The position numbers and the translations under genes are program-made. This document shows, piece by piece, positions 11,304 to 22,699 of a stretch of DNA of 64,000 nt; position 1 is the stretch's first letter; the number at the start of each line of letters is the position of its first letter. The stretch lies in assembly GCF_038396675.1 (NCBI RefSeq), contig NC_088930.1:37078501-37142500 (forward strand), in the 5' to 3' direction. The notes below the pieces were generated by a model, which was not told the origin of the DNA, searched no databases, and saw only the letters and a list, made by a program, of their open reading frames with translations. Origin of the DNA: Hydra vulgaris. Lineage: Eukaryota; Cnidaria; Hydrozoa; Anthoathecata; Hydridae.

Positions 11304-13588
11304 TAATCCAAGTTGCAAAGAATAAGATCGCCTTTTTCAAAATCAATAAATAATGGAAATGACCATAGTTCATCAGGTTCGTTATCATACTTAAGACAAG
11401 AGAAGTTTCTTCTTTTGGTTCTTTCTACCTTTGATTTACAAAAAAATTTTTTGTCACATTCCACACCTATGATAACACGATAAAAATTAAGTTGAGCAAG
11501 GAGTACTTTTGATTTTAATGATTCTTCCATATTATAAACTGATTCTTTTACTTCTTGCAATGAAGTCCATGCTTTTTTATTTAAATTTATTAGGCTATTA
11601 CAAGCTGAAACTTTTTTTTGGTGTAATTTAATTTTTTCTTTATTTTTTTCTTCTTGCTTTGCTAGCAGGCGGATAGCTTTATCTTTTTTAAGCGCTTTTT
11701 TTCATCATTGATACTTTGGTTCTTGAATAATCAAGTAATTCTTTTCTCTCTTCATCTGTTTTACTATTTTGCCATTTTAATGTTTGATTCTGAGACCACA
11801 TCGTCAAAGCCTGGATAGTTTGAACATTTGCATTTGGTTTTATACGAATCATTAAATCCAAAATGGCAAAGTCACTTTCTGGTGCTTTGTTAGTAACAGG
11901 GACATTAGAAGCTGCATCAGCAACTGAATCAGATGGATTCCAATATTTATCACCAGGTAACTGACCAGCACATCGACGTTCCAAAATAAAAAGAATAGCA
12001 TGAAAAATAACTTCAAGTGATTGCACAGTCAAAGAATCTAACTCATCATTTTGTGTGTTTTTAAACAGTTTGCAGTAAACCATATCTTGATGAAGAAGAT
12101 TAGTATCCTCCAAAATTTTTCCATTTGCAAACAATAAAGAAGAAGCATCCTTAAAAAGAGTTGAAGGTCTATTTTCAAACTAAGTAGGTAGGGGTTTAAT
12201 AGCAAAATGCTATCAAGTGATTTGATAATTCGCCACAAAGGACCTGTAAGTAGTTTATCAATGATTCCTAATGCACGAACTTCAGCAATAAACACAAGAT
12301 TTGTGATATCTTACTTAATAGCTTTTTAATAAATTATTTGGATTAGGCCACGCATTAAGAAATTCAATTATAGCATCTTTGTGATAATACAGGGCAGGTG
12401 CATTATAATACAAAATATTAAAACGATTTCCAATAAATAGAACAAATTATTCTCAAGCATTGCTTCAGCAACTTGAAATTGACCTAAAATTGCAGCTTTC
12501 TGAATTAACCTGCATTTAACAGCAGCTGATGGCAGTTTTGATACATTCTTTTTTGCTAGTTTGTTTAGTACAACTTTAATGACATCGTTGACACTATTCA
12601 TACTTACATTCATTGAAAGCAATTTCATAATGGTTTCTCTAATGTCATCACAATATCTACCATCTTCAAAAGTTATTATTTCCTCATCATTCAACAAAGA
12701 AACCAACTTATGATGTTCTTGATTCTATTCTTTTAAAACCTTTGTCTTACTATATATTGTTACAACTTCTTTTTCTAAACTTATAAGATTTTTCATATTG
12801 TTTTCATTAATATAAATGTTTTTATTTTGTAATTTACTTACTTTTTTTCGCAACTTCAGTTTTTCTCTTTTTAATTCTGAAATATTTATATCTGAGCTTT
12901 CTAAAACCGAACTAATAATTATTGTTTCTTTTTTTAATTGTGATGTTTTACATTTTTTTTCTTTTTTTAAGGAATTGATTTCTTTCTTTTTTATTTTCAA
13001 TTGAGCATCACGGTATTTAACTTTTTTATTTAAGTTTCCAACACTAAATGATTTTTTGTGTGTCTTAACTAACTCTAATTTGTTTTCAATAGTGTTGAGG
13101 TTTTCTTCCTTTTCACCATAAAGTTTTTTAATATGATTTTGTTCACTTTCCATTAATAAGTTTTTTGAAACAAGCATTTGTAGATTGTTAGATATATCTT
13201 TAAAATCTTTTAGATATTTAAAATAATCTAATTTTAAATCCATCATTGATTCAATTTTTCTTTCTTTTTTGAGCATTTTGTTTTCGCTGATTAAAGTTAT
13301 TTTTTAAGGAATATTAGAACTATTTAATGCATTATTATTTGTCAAAGGTTGAGTGAGGGTTTCACCTAATAGCAATACCAACCTACTATTTTTGCGAAGT
13401 TTCTTTAACTTTCTGATGTTATTAACTAATCTAGTTTTCTTTATGGATAATGATTTTTCGCAGCAGGCATGATTAATATTAAAATCTAAACAAAACTTAT
13501 AATAAACAACATTGCATGAGGTATCTTTTAACGCTAAATACCAATCATAAATTTCTTTATTAAGCACTTTATCTAAACAAATATACAA
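11303..13588 (-). pseudogene. Unclassified coiled-coil, repeat-type gene, fragmented
   Basis: Successive fragments on the minus strand read as one broken protein. Residues from 13588 to 13304 are Lys/Arg-rich with Cys-His pairs (FCLDFNINHACCEKSLSIKK). From 13276 to 12725 there is a long Lys/Glu-rich coiled coil. From 12706 to 12430 a compact domain (YCDDIRETIMKLLSMNVSMN, VLNKLAKKNVSKLP, QVAEAML) is followed after a gap by LGIIDKLLTGPLWRIIKSLD (about 12270). From 12134 to 11688 comes VIFHAILFILERRCAGQLPG...FAILDLMIRIKPNANVQT, and from 11560 to 11303 a Cys-rich tail. From general memory this resembles a protein family amplified in cnidarian genomes and probably carried by transposons. The core between AEAML and LGIID appears deleted. 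Several frameshifts are present. No function is assigned. Confidence 0.55.
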
Positions 13589-13617
13589 TTTTTGTAAAAT
13601 CAGACGTGGAAACTATA

Positions 13618-14055
<438 letters not shown>

Positions 14056-14143
14056 CAAAATTAAACAAATATTACTTTTAAGTAACATTTTTCTAATTTT
14101 TAAACTATTTTATACCAAATTTAAATTCATCGACATCGAATTG

Positions 14144-14345
14144 AATTTTATACTAAATTTAAATTCATCGACAGGTTTTAAATTTCATTAAAAACAGTTG
14201 TAAATTACAAAAAATATTACCATGCAAACTTTTCGACACCCTAAATGAGGGGGTTGTAAATTTTGAATGGTAATTACTTTTATAATTTACATTATTTTTT
14301 AATGAAATTTAAAACCTGTCGATGAATTTTAATTTAGTATAAAAT
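14144..14345. mobile_element. Fold-back element with ~50-bp arms
   Basis: Arms 14144-14194 and 14296-14345 are reverse complements (core aattcatcgacaggttttaa) around a ~100-bp spacer. A direct partial copy of the left arm precedes it at 14109-14136. Non-coding. Confidence 0.85.
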
Positions 14346-15229
14346 AATAAAGTTGAAAATTTTACTACATAACTGCCCTCACCTTTGAGCAAGGGGGGCT
14401 AAAATTTTAGGGTATTTTTTTTCCCAGGCCTCCATCATTGCAATTTTTTGCAAAACTTTTTCATTTGGCATAGGTATGAACATATTTAAGTTTGGAGTTA
14501 GCGCAATACGTGAAAGCGTCATATCTGAAACATTAAAAAATACTGTTGGCGACTCTGGTTGGAAGATTTAGTTCAGATCAAATAAACGGGGGGAGGAGGT
14601 TAATTAAAGGATAATGAGGGAATTTTTCAAGTTTCAATATAATTACTTTTTTACAAAAAATTTGAGATTATAAATCTGAACTAATATTTTTACAAAACAC
14701 GCTTAACACGCTTAAACTATTTAATTCTAGTGTGGCTTGCGGTCAAGTGCGCATTTTCGAACAGTTGTTTTATCATAATTTCAATAGGATTTAATATGCT
14801 GATATAAGATATTCTTTGGTGAGAAATAAACCAAAAGCTCATTTTCGACAAATTGAGATTTTCAAGGTCGGCGATTTTTAAAGCTTGTTTACACTGAAAG
14901 TTTTTGTTTTTATTAGTGACTGAATAATTTTTTTCTTATTTTTAAGGCCGTTTTTTACTGATTTTTTTTTTTAGTTTTGAGATATAAAGTTTTTGCTGAC
15001 AACAAGTAAAACTAATAAACAAGGGGGGGGGGGGGAGAGATCTTATTAAGCTTAGGGTAGACGAGAAAAGTTTCCAAAAATTAATAAAGGCCGTTCTTCT
15101 TTTTTTTAAGGACTCGAGAGTAGTTATAACAAAAAAAAAATGCTGTCCGCCATCAACAGTGTTTTTGACGTGTTGTGATTTTGTGCACCTGTATTAATCA
15201 CTTGAAAAATATTGTACAGTCGAACATGT
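14346..15229. other. AT-rich stretch without gene
   Basis: Nothing coding was seen. There is a G-run at 15025-15036 followed by gagagatctt, and scattered poly-A/T. Confidence 0.5.
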
Positions 15230-16679
15230 TTTTTAAAAATTGAATGGGATCAAGAAATACCAAACGAACATTCGGCAGAATGGCAAAACTGAATAAAGGT
15301 AATAAGCAACTAAAGAACTATTAAGATTCCGCGGAGCGTGGTATCTGGGAAAATAATTGAATTGAAGTTTCATGGATTTTTGAATACGAGTTAACTAACC
15401 ATATGTGCATGTATATACACTGTTATAAGTTCAAAATTCAAAAACTAGCAACTTACTTGTAGCAAAAGCACAAATCGCACCAAAAAATATCAGTATTCCA
15501 ACACTGGAGTTGATAGCAGCACATACTATCAGCAAGTTAATGAATAATGTAAGGAACACGTAAATATTTGCAAGGTATATGGCTAGGTCGATATTACTGC
15601 GGTACTTTATTGGTTAAAAAAAGTCAGTTGGTCACAATTTGTAGGGAGCTGTGTTCAACATATCTTATCGGATGGTAAGGTGGAATGGCTATACGTACCA
15701 TCTAAAGAAAACCCTAGTGATCTCGGAATAAGAGGAGTGGATCCGGAGAAGTTGCCAAGCTTGTGGCTTAACAACCCAATTTGGTTAAAACACAAAGAAA
15801 AGTGGCCAGACCAATTAGGATTAGTTAAAACGCCGTATGCATCATGTGACCATATTTGTATACAGGAAAGCGTCTGTATAGTAAAAGAAGAAATAAAAGG
15901 AAAAAAATAAAATATATTTAAAGGATTGTGGAGTAAAAATGCGTTTTGGAAGACTTTAAGGGTGTCGTCTTTTATAAAGAGGTTTATTCACAATTGTTGT
16001 AGTAAAGAAAAAATAGTTGGACCAATAAGGGCTAAAGAGATTATTGAAAGCAAAATTAAAGGTAAAGATGGAGTCACAAGAGGTTTGAAAATACGATTGG
16101 GAAACGGTTATGTGATTGAACGACCAATTCAATTTGTGTGCAATCTGGAAATCGATTGTGAGGTGAAAAACGTAATTGAACCGAAAGACAAGAAAGACGG
16201 AAAGTCAAGCAAAAACAGAAACCTTGAAAGGAGAAACAAGACGGGCTAAATCGGACGTGATACAATAGATCAATTGCATCGTGGAAAACGAGATGCTTTA
16301 TTAAAGCCGAAGTCTCAGCTTTAATTGGGGGAGGGTGTTGCGAATGACGACTTCCACGCTTTTAGAAATTAATTAGCGGTTATCTTTTAATATTAAATTT
16401 AATGAACTTATAATGTGCTCTTCTGGCAGGTTTGGGAAATCAAACTATCCTATTTACGGATATCATTATAACATATTTTGTGGTTACAAATTGTATATAT
16501 TTGTTGATATTTGTAAATAATTGATGTTTGTAAATAATTTCGCGGTTGATATTTGTAAATAATTTTCACAGTTGATATTTGTAAATAACTTCACAGTCAG
16601 GTGATGATAAATTATCGATAAACAAATGAGTGAAATCATTAGTGTCTAAGGCAAACTTATAAGAATTCCCCACACAACA
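15230..16679 (+). pseudogene. BEL/Pao retrotransposon 3' fragment (RNase H, integrase ends) with 3' LTR
   Basis: This is the tail of a Pao/BEL polyprotein. WDQEIPNEHSAEWQN (about 15243) belongs to the RT-RNase H connection and runs into an in-frame TGA. LLVAKAQIAPKNISIPTLEL (about 15455) and WLYVPSKENPSDLGIRGVDP (15686) are RNase H. LRVSSFIKRFIHNCC...RAKEI (about 15955) is the linker before the integrase zinc finger. The sequence then jumps directly to SKIKGKDGVTRGLKIRLGNG and ERPIQFVCNLEI, the C-terminal domain of the integrase. The zinc finger and the whole DDE core are thus deleted. A purine tract (ttgggggaggg) precedes the LTR, as expected for second-strand priming. Confidence 0.85.
16336..16679 (+). 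repeat. 3' LTR of the BEL/Pao fragment
   Basis: It starts TGTTG right after the polypurine tract and ends CAACA, giving inverted TGTTG/CAACA borders. About four copies of a ~20-bp unit (gttgatatttgtaaataatt) occur at 16501-16595. No matching 5' LTR was found in the window, so the end is set by the border motif only. Confidence 0.7.
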
Positions 16680-17049
16680 ACCATGCTTACCAGCAAAGTG
16701 GGTTAGTTTTATCTATTTTAAATATTTACCGTGTACAACTTTCTTTAGTGCAACCTTCCCTATCAATAGCTTTAAATACAAATCTTCTTCCTCGCTTACT
16801 TTTTTCAAAAAAACTTAATTAAAGCTCGAGTTGAATAATCCCTTATTTGTAGTAAGATTTGAAGGAAATACCGCCTTAACAAAAATAGCGGTTGATACCT
16901 TGACATTCTTGCACCACGCCTCTTCCTTAAATAAATTACAGTTACCATATATTAGTTTCCTAAAATTTGCGGCTTTTAATCTCCAGAGGCTTGGCAGTTC
17001 ATCTTATAAAGATATTTAATTCGCTTTTGGTTAGATGGTTAAGAAGAAC

Positions 17050-18750
17050 TCTGTCTGATGATTTGTAAGATTTTGAATTATAGTAAATTGATGAAAAAAA
17101 TAATTCAATAGCAAAATTTATTAAAGTTACTGGTAAAAAAAATTAAGTAAAAAAAATTAAAATAATTAAGGAAGGCAGTGGTAAAAAATATTCTAGACAG
17201 AAATACTTTTCCAAATTTTCTCGAATTTAATAACAATGTCATTGAAAAATAATTAGCGCTGAAACACTTAACAAACATTTTATTATTGTTGGTTCTTCTT
17301 CAGCATCGAAAACTAAATCCTCTCAAATCAACTTTGATGAATATTTAGACTCTAATAATACTAATATTATGTCTAATGATAAATTAAACGAACAAGAATT
17401 ATTAGGTGCAGTTTCTTTGATTAAGCTAAAAAAAAAGTATAGGGGTCAACAACTTAAGTTTTTAATATTTTATAATATTTTATATCATTATAAGTTCAAT
17501 AAGTTGTAACTATTCCGTTTTTGTATATCGTTAACTTATTTTTTAAAGGGGGAATTTTTCCGGGAAAGTTGAAAATTACCAATGCAGTTGCAATTTTCAA
17601 ATCAGGTGATCCTTATGATATTACTAATGATAGACCAATCTTTGTTTAAACATATTTTTCAAAAATTTTAGAACGAATTATGTTTAATAGACTCTACTCT
17701 TTCTTAATCAAGAATAATACTTTGTACAATAAACAATTTGGTTTTAAATCTGGTCATTCTACTGATCATACAACCTTACATCTTGTTCATGGTGTATTTA
17801 AAGGGTTTAATTAAAAAAATTTTAATTTTTAATTGCCGATGATACTAATTTGTTTTATTCTAACGAAGTATTAACATTTTATTTTCAACAGTTAACCAAG
17901 AACTTAATAAACTAACCCAGCGGTTTATGTCCAATAAATCATCTCTAAATATCACTAAAACTAAATACACATTACTCTATAGTGTTCATAAAAAAGTATA
18001 CCATTAAAACTTCTGAATCTTTTTGTTGATAATAATATAATAAAAAGCTAAATGTCATTAAAGTTTTTTGGCGCGATTCTTGATGAAAACATTACATGGA
18101 GAAAACATATAAATGTAATTGAGAATAAAAATTCAAAAAATATTGGTATAGTATTCAAAAAATATTGGTATGGTTGATTGTACGAAGCTAAATAATTGCA
18201 AACTGCAATTGTTTAGCTTTGTACAATATACCAATATTTAATTGCAATTGCAGCAACAACGTTAAAAACTAAGTAAACTTCTCTGCAAACAAAAACATGC
18301 TATTAGGATTATTACAAATGAAAATCGTCTCTCCCATACAAAAATACTTTTTAGTACACTTAATATACTAAATATTTTAAAATTAAATCTTTATCGTATT
18401 CTTATATTTATGCTTAAACTTGATTTTTAAAAATGGCACCGTTATTGTTTAACTCATTATTTAAAAAAATTGATCATATATTACAGCATAAGATTTTCAA
18501 ATAATAGTTATAATCAATCCAAAACCGATTATTCAGTCACTAATTACTCAATAACAATCCAAGAACCTAAATTATGGAATACACTTTTAAACCATAACCT
18601 TAAAACACTTCGCTTAATCAATTTAAAACGAAATTAAACTAATTTTTTTTTAAACTGTTTAAATAAGAGTATTCTTGTAAAAATGTTACACGAACTTTTT
18701 CGCGGTTAACAATATAAATTGTTTATATTTATTGTAAAATAAAATAAAAA
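17050..18750 (+). pseudogene. CR1/Jockey-type LINE reverse transcriptase, degenerate
   Basis: Pieces of one reverse transcriptase appear in changing frames. They are the connector before RT (VGSSSASKTKSSQINFDEYL, about 17285), then GGIFPGKLKITNAVAIFKSG (17550), a decayed NYRPIS motif (ITNDRPI), RIMFNRLYSFLIKNNTLYNK, FGFKSGHSTDH, the catalytic box ADDTNLFYSN (about 17836), and FGAILDENITWRKHI (about 18070). The RT block with the second catalytic strand is shortened, since only about 20 residues separate GHSTDH from ADD. The 3' end trails into AAAATAAAAATAATAATAAT near 18750. It is dead. Confidence 0.8.
18161..18238. repeat. Inverted duplication inside the LINE
   Basis: A 40-nt left arm (18161-18200) and a 35-nt right arm (18204-18238) pair around aac, with a 5-nt gap and two mismatches. 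Just before it, tattggtatagtattcaaaaa is duplicated in direct orientation. Confidence 0.8.
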
Positions 18751-19230
18751 TAATAATAATCAAAAGTTTCCAAAATCGTATATTATAATTTTCACGTATA
18801 TGGATGTGTTGGAACTATAGCTTTTAATTTTTTATTTTTTATATATATATAGTTTATTATATATATGAGCGTTATTGTGCGTGCAACCATTCACTTTTTA
18901 CCTTATTTCCTTTTTATTATCTATATTTTTTTCTCAATTATTTTGCATTAAATAACTAGACGATCTTAATTTATAAATTAACAAAATCTAAAAATAAATG
19001 GACTTTTAAATTATTTATTTATTTGTTCAATTACATAAATATTATAAGGTACGGAATAGTTTTTTTTGTTTATTTTTGTTTTATTGTGTTTTTGTTTTTG
19101 GTTTGTTTGTTAATCCCTATTTATTTATATTTTTAGTAAATTTTAACGGTACTAAAAAATAATTATGTTTTTTGATTTTGTATTTTATTTTACACGGTTT
19201 TTATAAGCTAGTTAAACTTCACGAGTATCT

Positions 19231-19282
19231 TGCGGTATATTATTGCGGTATATTATTGCGGTATATTATTGCGGTATATTAC
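19231..19282. repeat. Four tandem copies of a 13-bp unit
   Basis: tgcggtatattat repeats at 19231, 19244, 19257 and 19270 with perfect period 13. Confidence 0.95.
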
Positions 19283-19831
19283 GGAGCTTAGTGATAAGGC
19301 AACTATATTCTTCTTTTTTCCCGGTCATTATTCGTTTACTTTGTAATTGTAAATATTCTTTCGCGGCGAAATATTAAAAAAAAATTAAAAATAAAAATAA
19401 TAAAAGCCGATCAATGACGTTGAGTTTTTTTGTTGACGGTTTTTTTAATCATCAGCCGTCTCTTCAGGTAATTTGATCCAGAACATCTAATAAGCATTTA
19501 TTTTTGGTGTTAATTGAATGCTGTTAATGTAAATAACTTTTTGTTATGTAACATAAAACCCAAATGTAATATGGCTGTTGCTAATAGCTGATTCTGCCTC
19601 TTTTAGATCCGATATACTTTTAAACTCACAAACTATTTATTCACAGTCCTTGTTCACAGTTTACAGGTTATTTGCTCACATGTGAACTATTAGTAAAAAC
19701 TTATATTCCCCAATTTTGTGCATAAGAAATGTATTATTTCCTGCTTGGAAATACTCAGCAAGTTTTATAAATTATTGCTCTTATTTGTAATGAATATGTA
19801 TTTTCATCTTTTGGCATACTCACAAGTGAAA

Positions 19832-19923
19832 TTTTACCTCCATTTGGCGTAAGGTTTTATCTCCATCTAAAGCAAATTTTTACTTCAATCTGAAGCAAAG
19901 TTTTACCTCTATCTAGAGCATAT
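19832..19923. repeat. Four tandem copies of a 23-bp unit
   Basis: Units start at 19832, 19855, 19878 and 19901, consensus ttttacctccatctaaagca plus aag. Copies are diverged but exactly phased. Confidence 0.85.
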
Positions 19924-21729
19924 AAATTTTTAGCCATTACAGTATTGTTTATCCCAAATATCAGTATTATGATTAACAGATGTTTGTCTTAAATATTTTT
20001 TTTTTAGCTTTAAAATTGCAAATAAGACAACTGTAATAATTTGTTTCTAATTTTTTTAAAGGCTTTTACTTCCACTCTTATTTCATTTGTTTAAAGACTT
20101 TGGTATAAGCTTTAAATTTATATGGCATGGTGTTTAACTTTCCTTTTACTTATGTTATTTTACTTCGGTGTTCTGTAGAAGAGAAAACCAATCGTAATGT
20201 GGAAAAACTTTGCAAAAGCAAACGACGATTATTTTAAGGTACTTACTAATGAACGTTTTACGGCGTGGTTCTTAGCAAACGTTATTTTTTTGTTTAATGA
20301 AAAACCTTTTTTTTCTGATTTTATTTAACGTTGGTATTTATTCAAATTTAGTATTATAATTTGAAAATATGTTCCCACTATAAAAATCTTTCAAATGATG
20401 CTTATAATTTGCTTTAACATGACGTGCTCATTCCAAAACCTTTTCCAGAACTTTCTCAAAATTTCATGTCCCAACATTTATACGTTTGACCATAAGAAAG
20501 TGTTAAACACTTTTTATATAGAAACAGCGTCACTTCTTTTTTCTAAGATGATTATCTAAGTACAATGTTCAATTTTTTTGGGAAGATCTGTTTATAAAGT
20601 AGCTGTTGTTTTAAATAAATCTGCACAATGACTTATTTTTCAAGAATCCTAGATCCAAGTGGGACAAGGAGTTTTACATCCCTACATGAATTTTTTTTTT
20701 AATAAAAGATTTTGACGGCTATTGTAAGATCAACATCCACTACAACGCAAGTAATAGTTTTGTCCAGTTCTATAAAAGGTTAGAGAACAAATGAAACAGG
20801 GACCTCTTAGCTTTAAAAACTTTTGGTTAAAAGAATCTCGTTGTCTCTACCGGAAAGACTAAGGTTAAGAACCTTTCTTTTCTTTGGATAACTATAAAAA
20901 ATTTATAAATAAAACTACATACCAGATAAGATTTTGGTACTTAAAAATTTTTTTATTAATTTTCTTATGATTCTAAAGGGAATTTTTTAAATAATTTTGT
21001 TATGATTTGTAAGTATTTGCAACATAGTTGAAGTTACACAATTTCTGAGAAGTGAAGGAGGACGGAAAAGTGGAACTTTAAGAAAAGAAAAATATTGGTA
21101 AAATTGAAAGTAATTAAGTTAGAAAGATAGAACACGACGATCTGTTTTCTGGTATTTAACAGTAGTTAGTGGAAGTGAATTTCCGACGTTTTGCAGTTTT
21201 TTTTCGGTTCTGCTTACTAAAAAAAGAATAACTCTTTACAGTTTTATTCTTTTTAGTTTGAGTTTTTTGTTTTATATTTTTAAAGTAATTGAGTACGTAG
21301 TGGGTGAAAAAAAAAATCTTAGAATCATATTTTGACTTCAAGTTATAAACCATTGAAGTTGTGTATTTCGTCGGGATATTCTTGTATTTCTTCAGGATAT
21401 TTTCTTTTTATGTTTTATGTTTGATGCTATGCCAGAATATATTTTTCAACCTCTAGCTTAAATTGTATAGTTTAAGTCCTTAACTTTAGAGAAAACCAAA
21501 ATATTTGTTATGATTATATTTCTAAGTATTTATTTATGTATTTTATCTAAACACACATATTTATTCAATTTTAAAAGAAAAAATTAACTTTTTTCTATTT
21601 TTTCTGTTCTGTGTTATACTTCGGTGTATGCGAGGAAAATGTTGATTTCAATGATAAAATATTACTGCAAAAAAAAAATGTTAACTCTTAAATTTACACT
21701 TATTTCAATATTTAAACACAGAATGTAGA

Positions 21730-22341
21730 GTGATAGTAAGCTTTGATGAAAAAGTTTATTGTGATGCATCGAATACAGAAGCATTTAATGGATATTTAGC
21801 AAAAAGAAAGTTTGTTTCTGATTTTGGAGAAGAATCATTCGTAATTTTAAATATTAACAAATCTAATGGAAAACCTTTATACGAAGGAATAATTATGTGT
21901 GATAACAATATACAAAAAAGATGTATCTACATTAATCCAACATTTTGTCGTGAAGTTAATCGTTTGTTTTTTTAGTGTTTAAGTAAATGGCAGCCTTATA
22001 AAATAAATGGCAAAAAGTTATCAAATCTCGGAATATCACACTTCATTTATTAGAAGTCTAAGATGTAAATGTTGTAAATACTTCTGATCCTCTACATTTT
22101 GCTTTTAGATATATCAAATTATTGAATCTTTTAAATTTAAATTACTTTTAAAAGTTTTGTGAATTATATAATCAATGAATGTCCAGAAATTTTCGACAAG
22201 GCAATAGATGAAAGCATTGATTTCTTAGTTCATATAATTAAAAGGTTACGGTTTCCAACAGCTGTAAAAAAACTTGACTGTCATGATATTGCTTTAATAA
22301 TAATGGATAAAGTCCAAATTTCGCAGATGTATAAAGTTTAA
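21730..22341 (+). pseudogene. Unrecognised protein-like remnant
   Basis: Two short frames have balanced, non-repetitive composition: 21730-21975 (SFDEKVYCDASNTEAFNGYL, then GKPLYEGIIMCDNNIQKRCI) and 22159-22341 (NECPEIFDKAIDESIDFLVH..LDCHDIALIIMDKVQ). They look like coding sequence unlike the surrounding AT noise, but no family was recognised. They may be exons or parts of a dead element. Confidence 0.3.
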
Positions 22342-22478
22342 AAAAACATTCTCAAGAAAAATAATGTAATAATTCCAACGTATGACTAACTCAAAAAATA
22401 CTATTTTAATATAGATGTACGTCCAATTCAAGAAATTCACAATCATAGTACTAGTTTCAGTTGTGAGTGTTATAAATA

Positions 22479-22519
22479 CGTAGTTTTTCTTAAATACGTA
22501 GTATTTAAGAAAAACTACG
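22479..22519. repeat. 19-bp perfect hairpin, 3-nt loop
   Basis: Arms 22479-22497 and 22501-22519 are exact reverse complements around gta. Confidence 0.9.
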
Positions 22520-22640
22520 AAGAGTCCTATCCACCCACTTTACAAAAAGTTTTTCTTAATTGAAAAACAACAGGTAATAAGAGATATATTGATTCTGAAG
22601 AATAAACTCTTTATGAAATGTTTGACATTAATTTAAAACT

Positions 22641-22692
22641 ATCTCCAGTCTCGCGTATAATTAAAACTTTATTTATACGCGAGACTGGAGAT
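22641..22692. repeat. 20-bp perfect hairpin, 12-nt loop
   Basis: atctccagtctcgcgtataa at 22641-22660 is exactly reverse-complemented at 22673-22692. Confidence 0.92.
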
Positions 22693-22699
22693 AATTTTT

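Larger units (their letters stand above)
18751..21720. other. Long AT-rich stretch without recognised gene
   Basis: No protein-like frame or element end was recognised on either strand. Two short tandem arrays (19231 and 19832) are its only clear structures. Confidence 0.55.

Noticed and set aside
14779-15229. G-run and polypyrimidine patches as a regulatory island
   Set aside because: No gene start is nearby and the runs look like slippage products or element edges.
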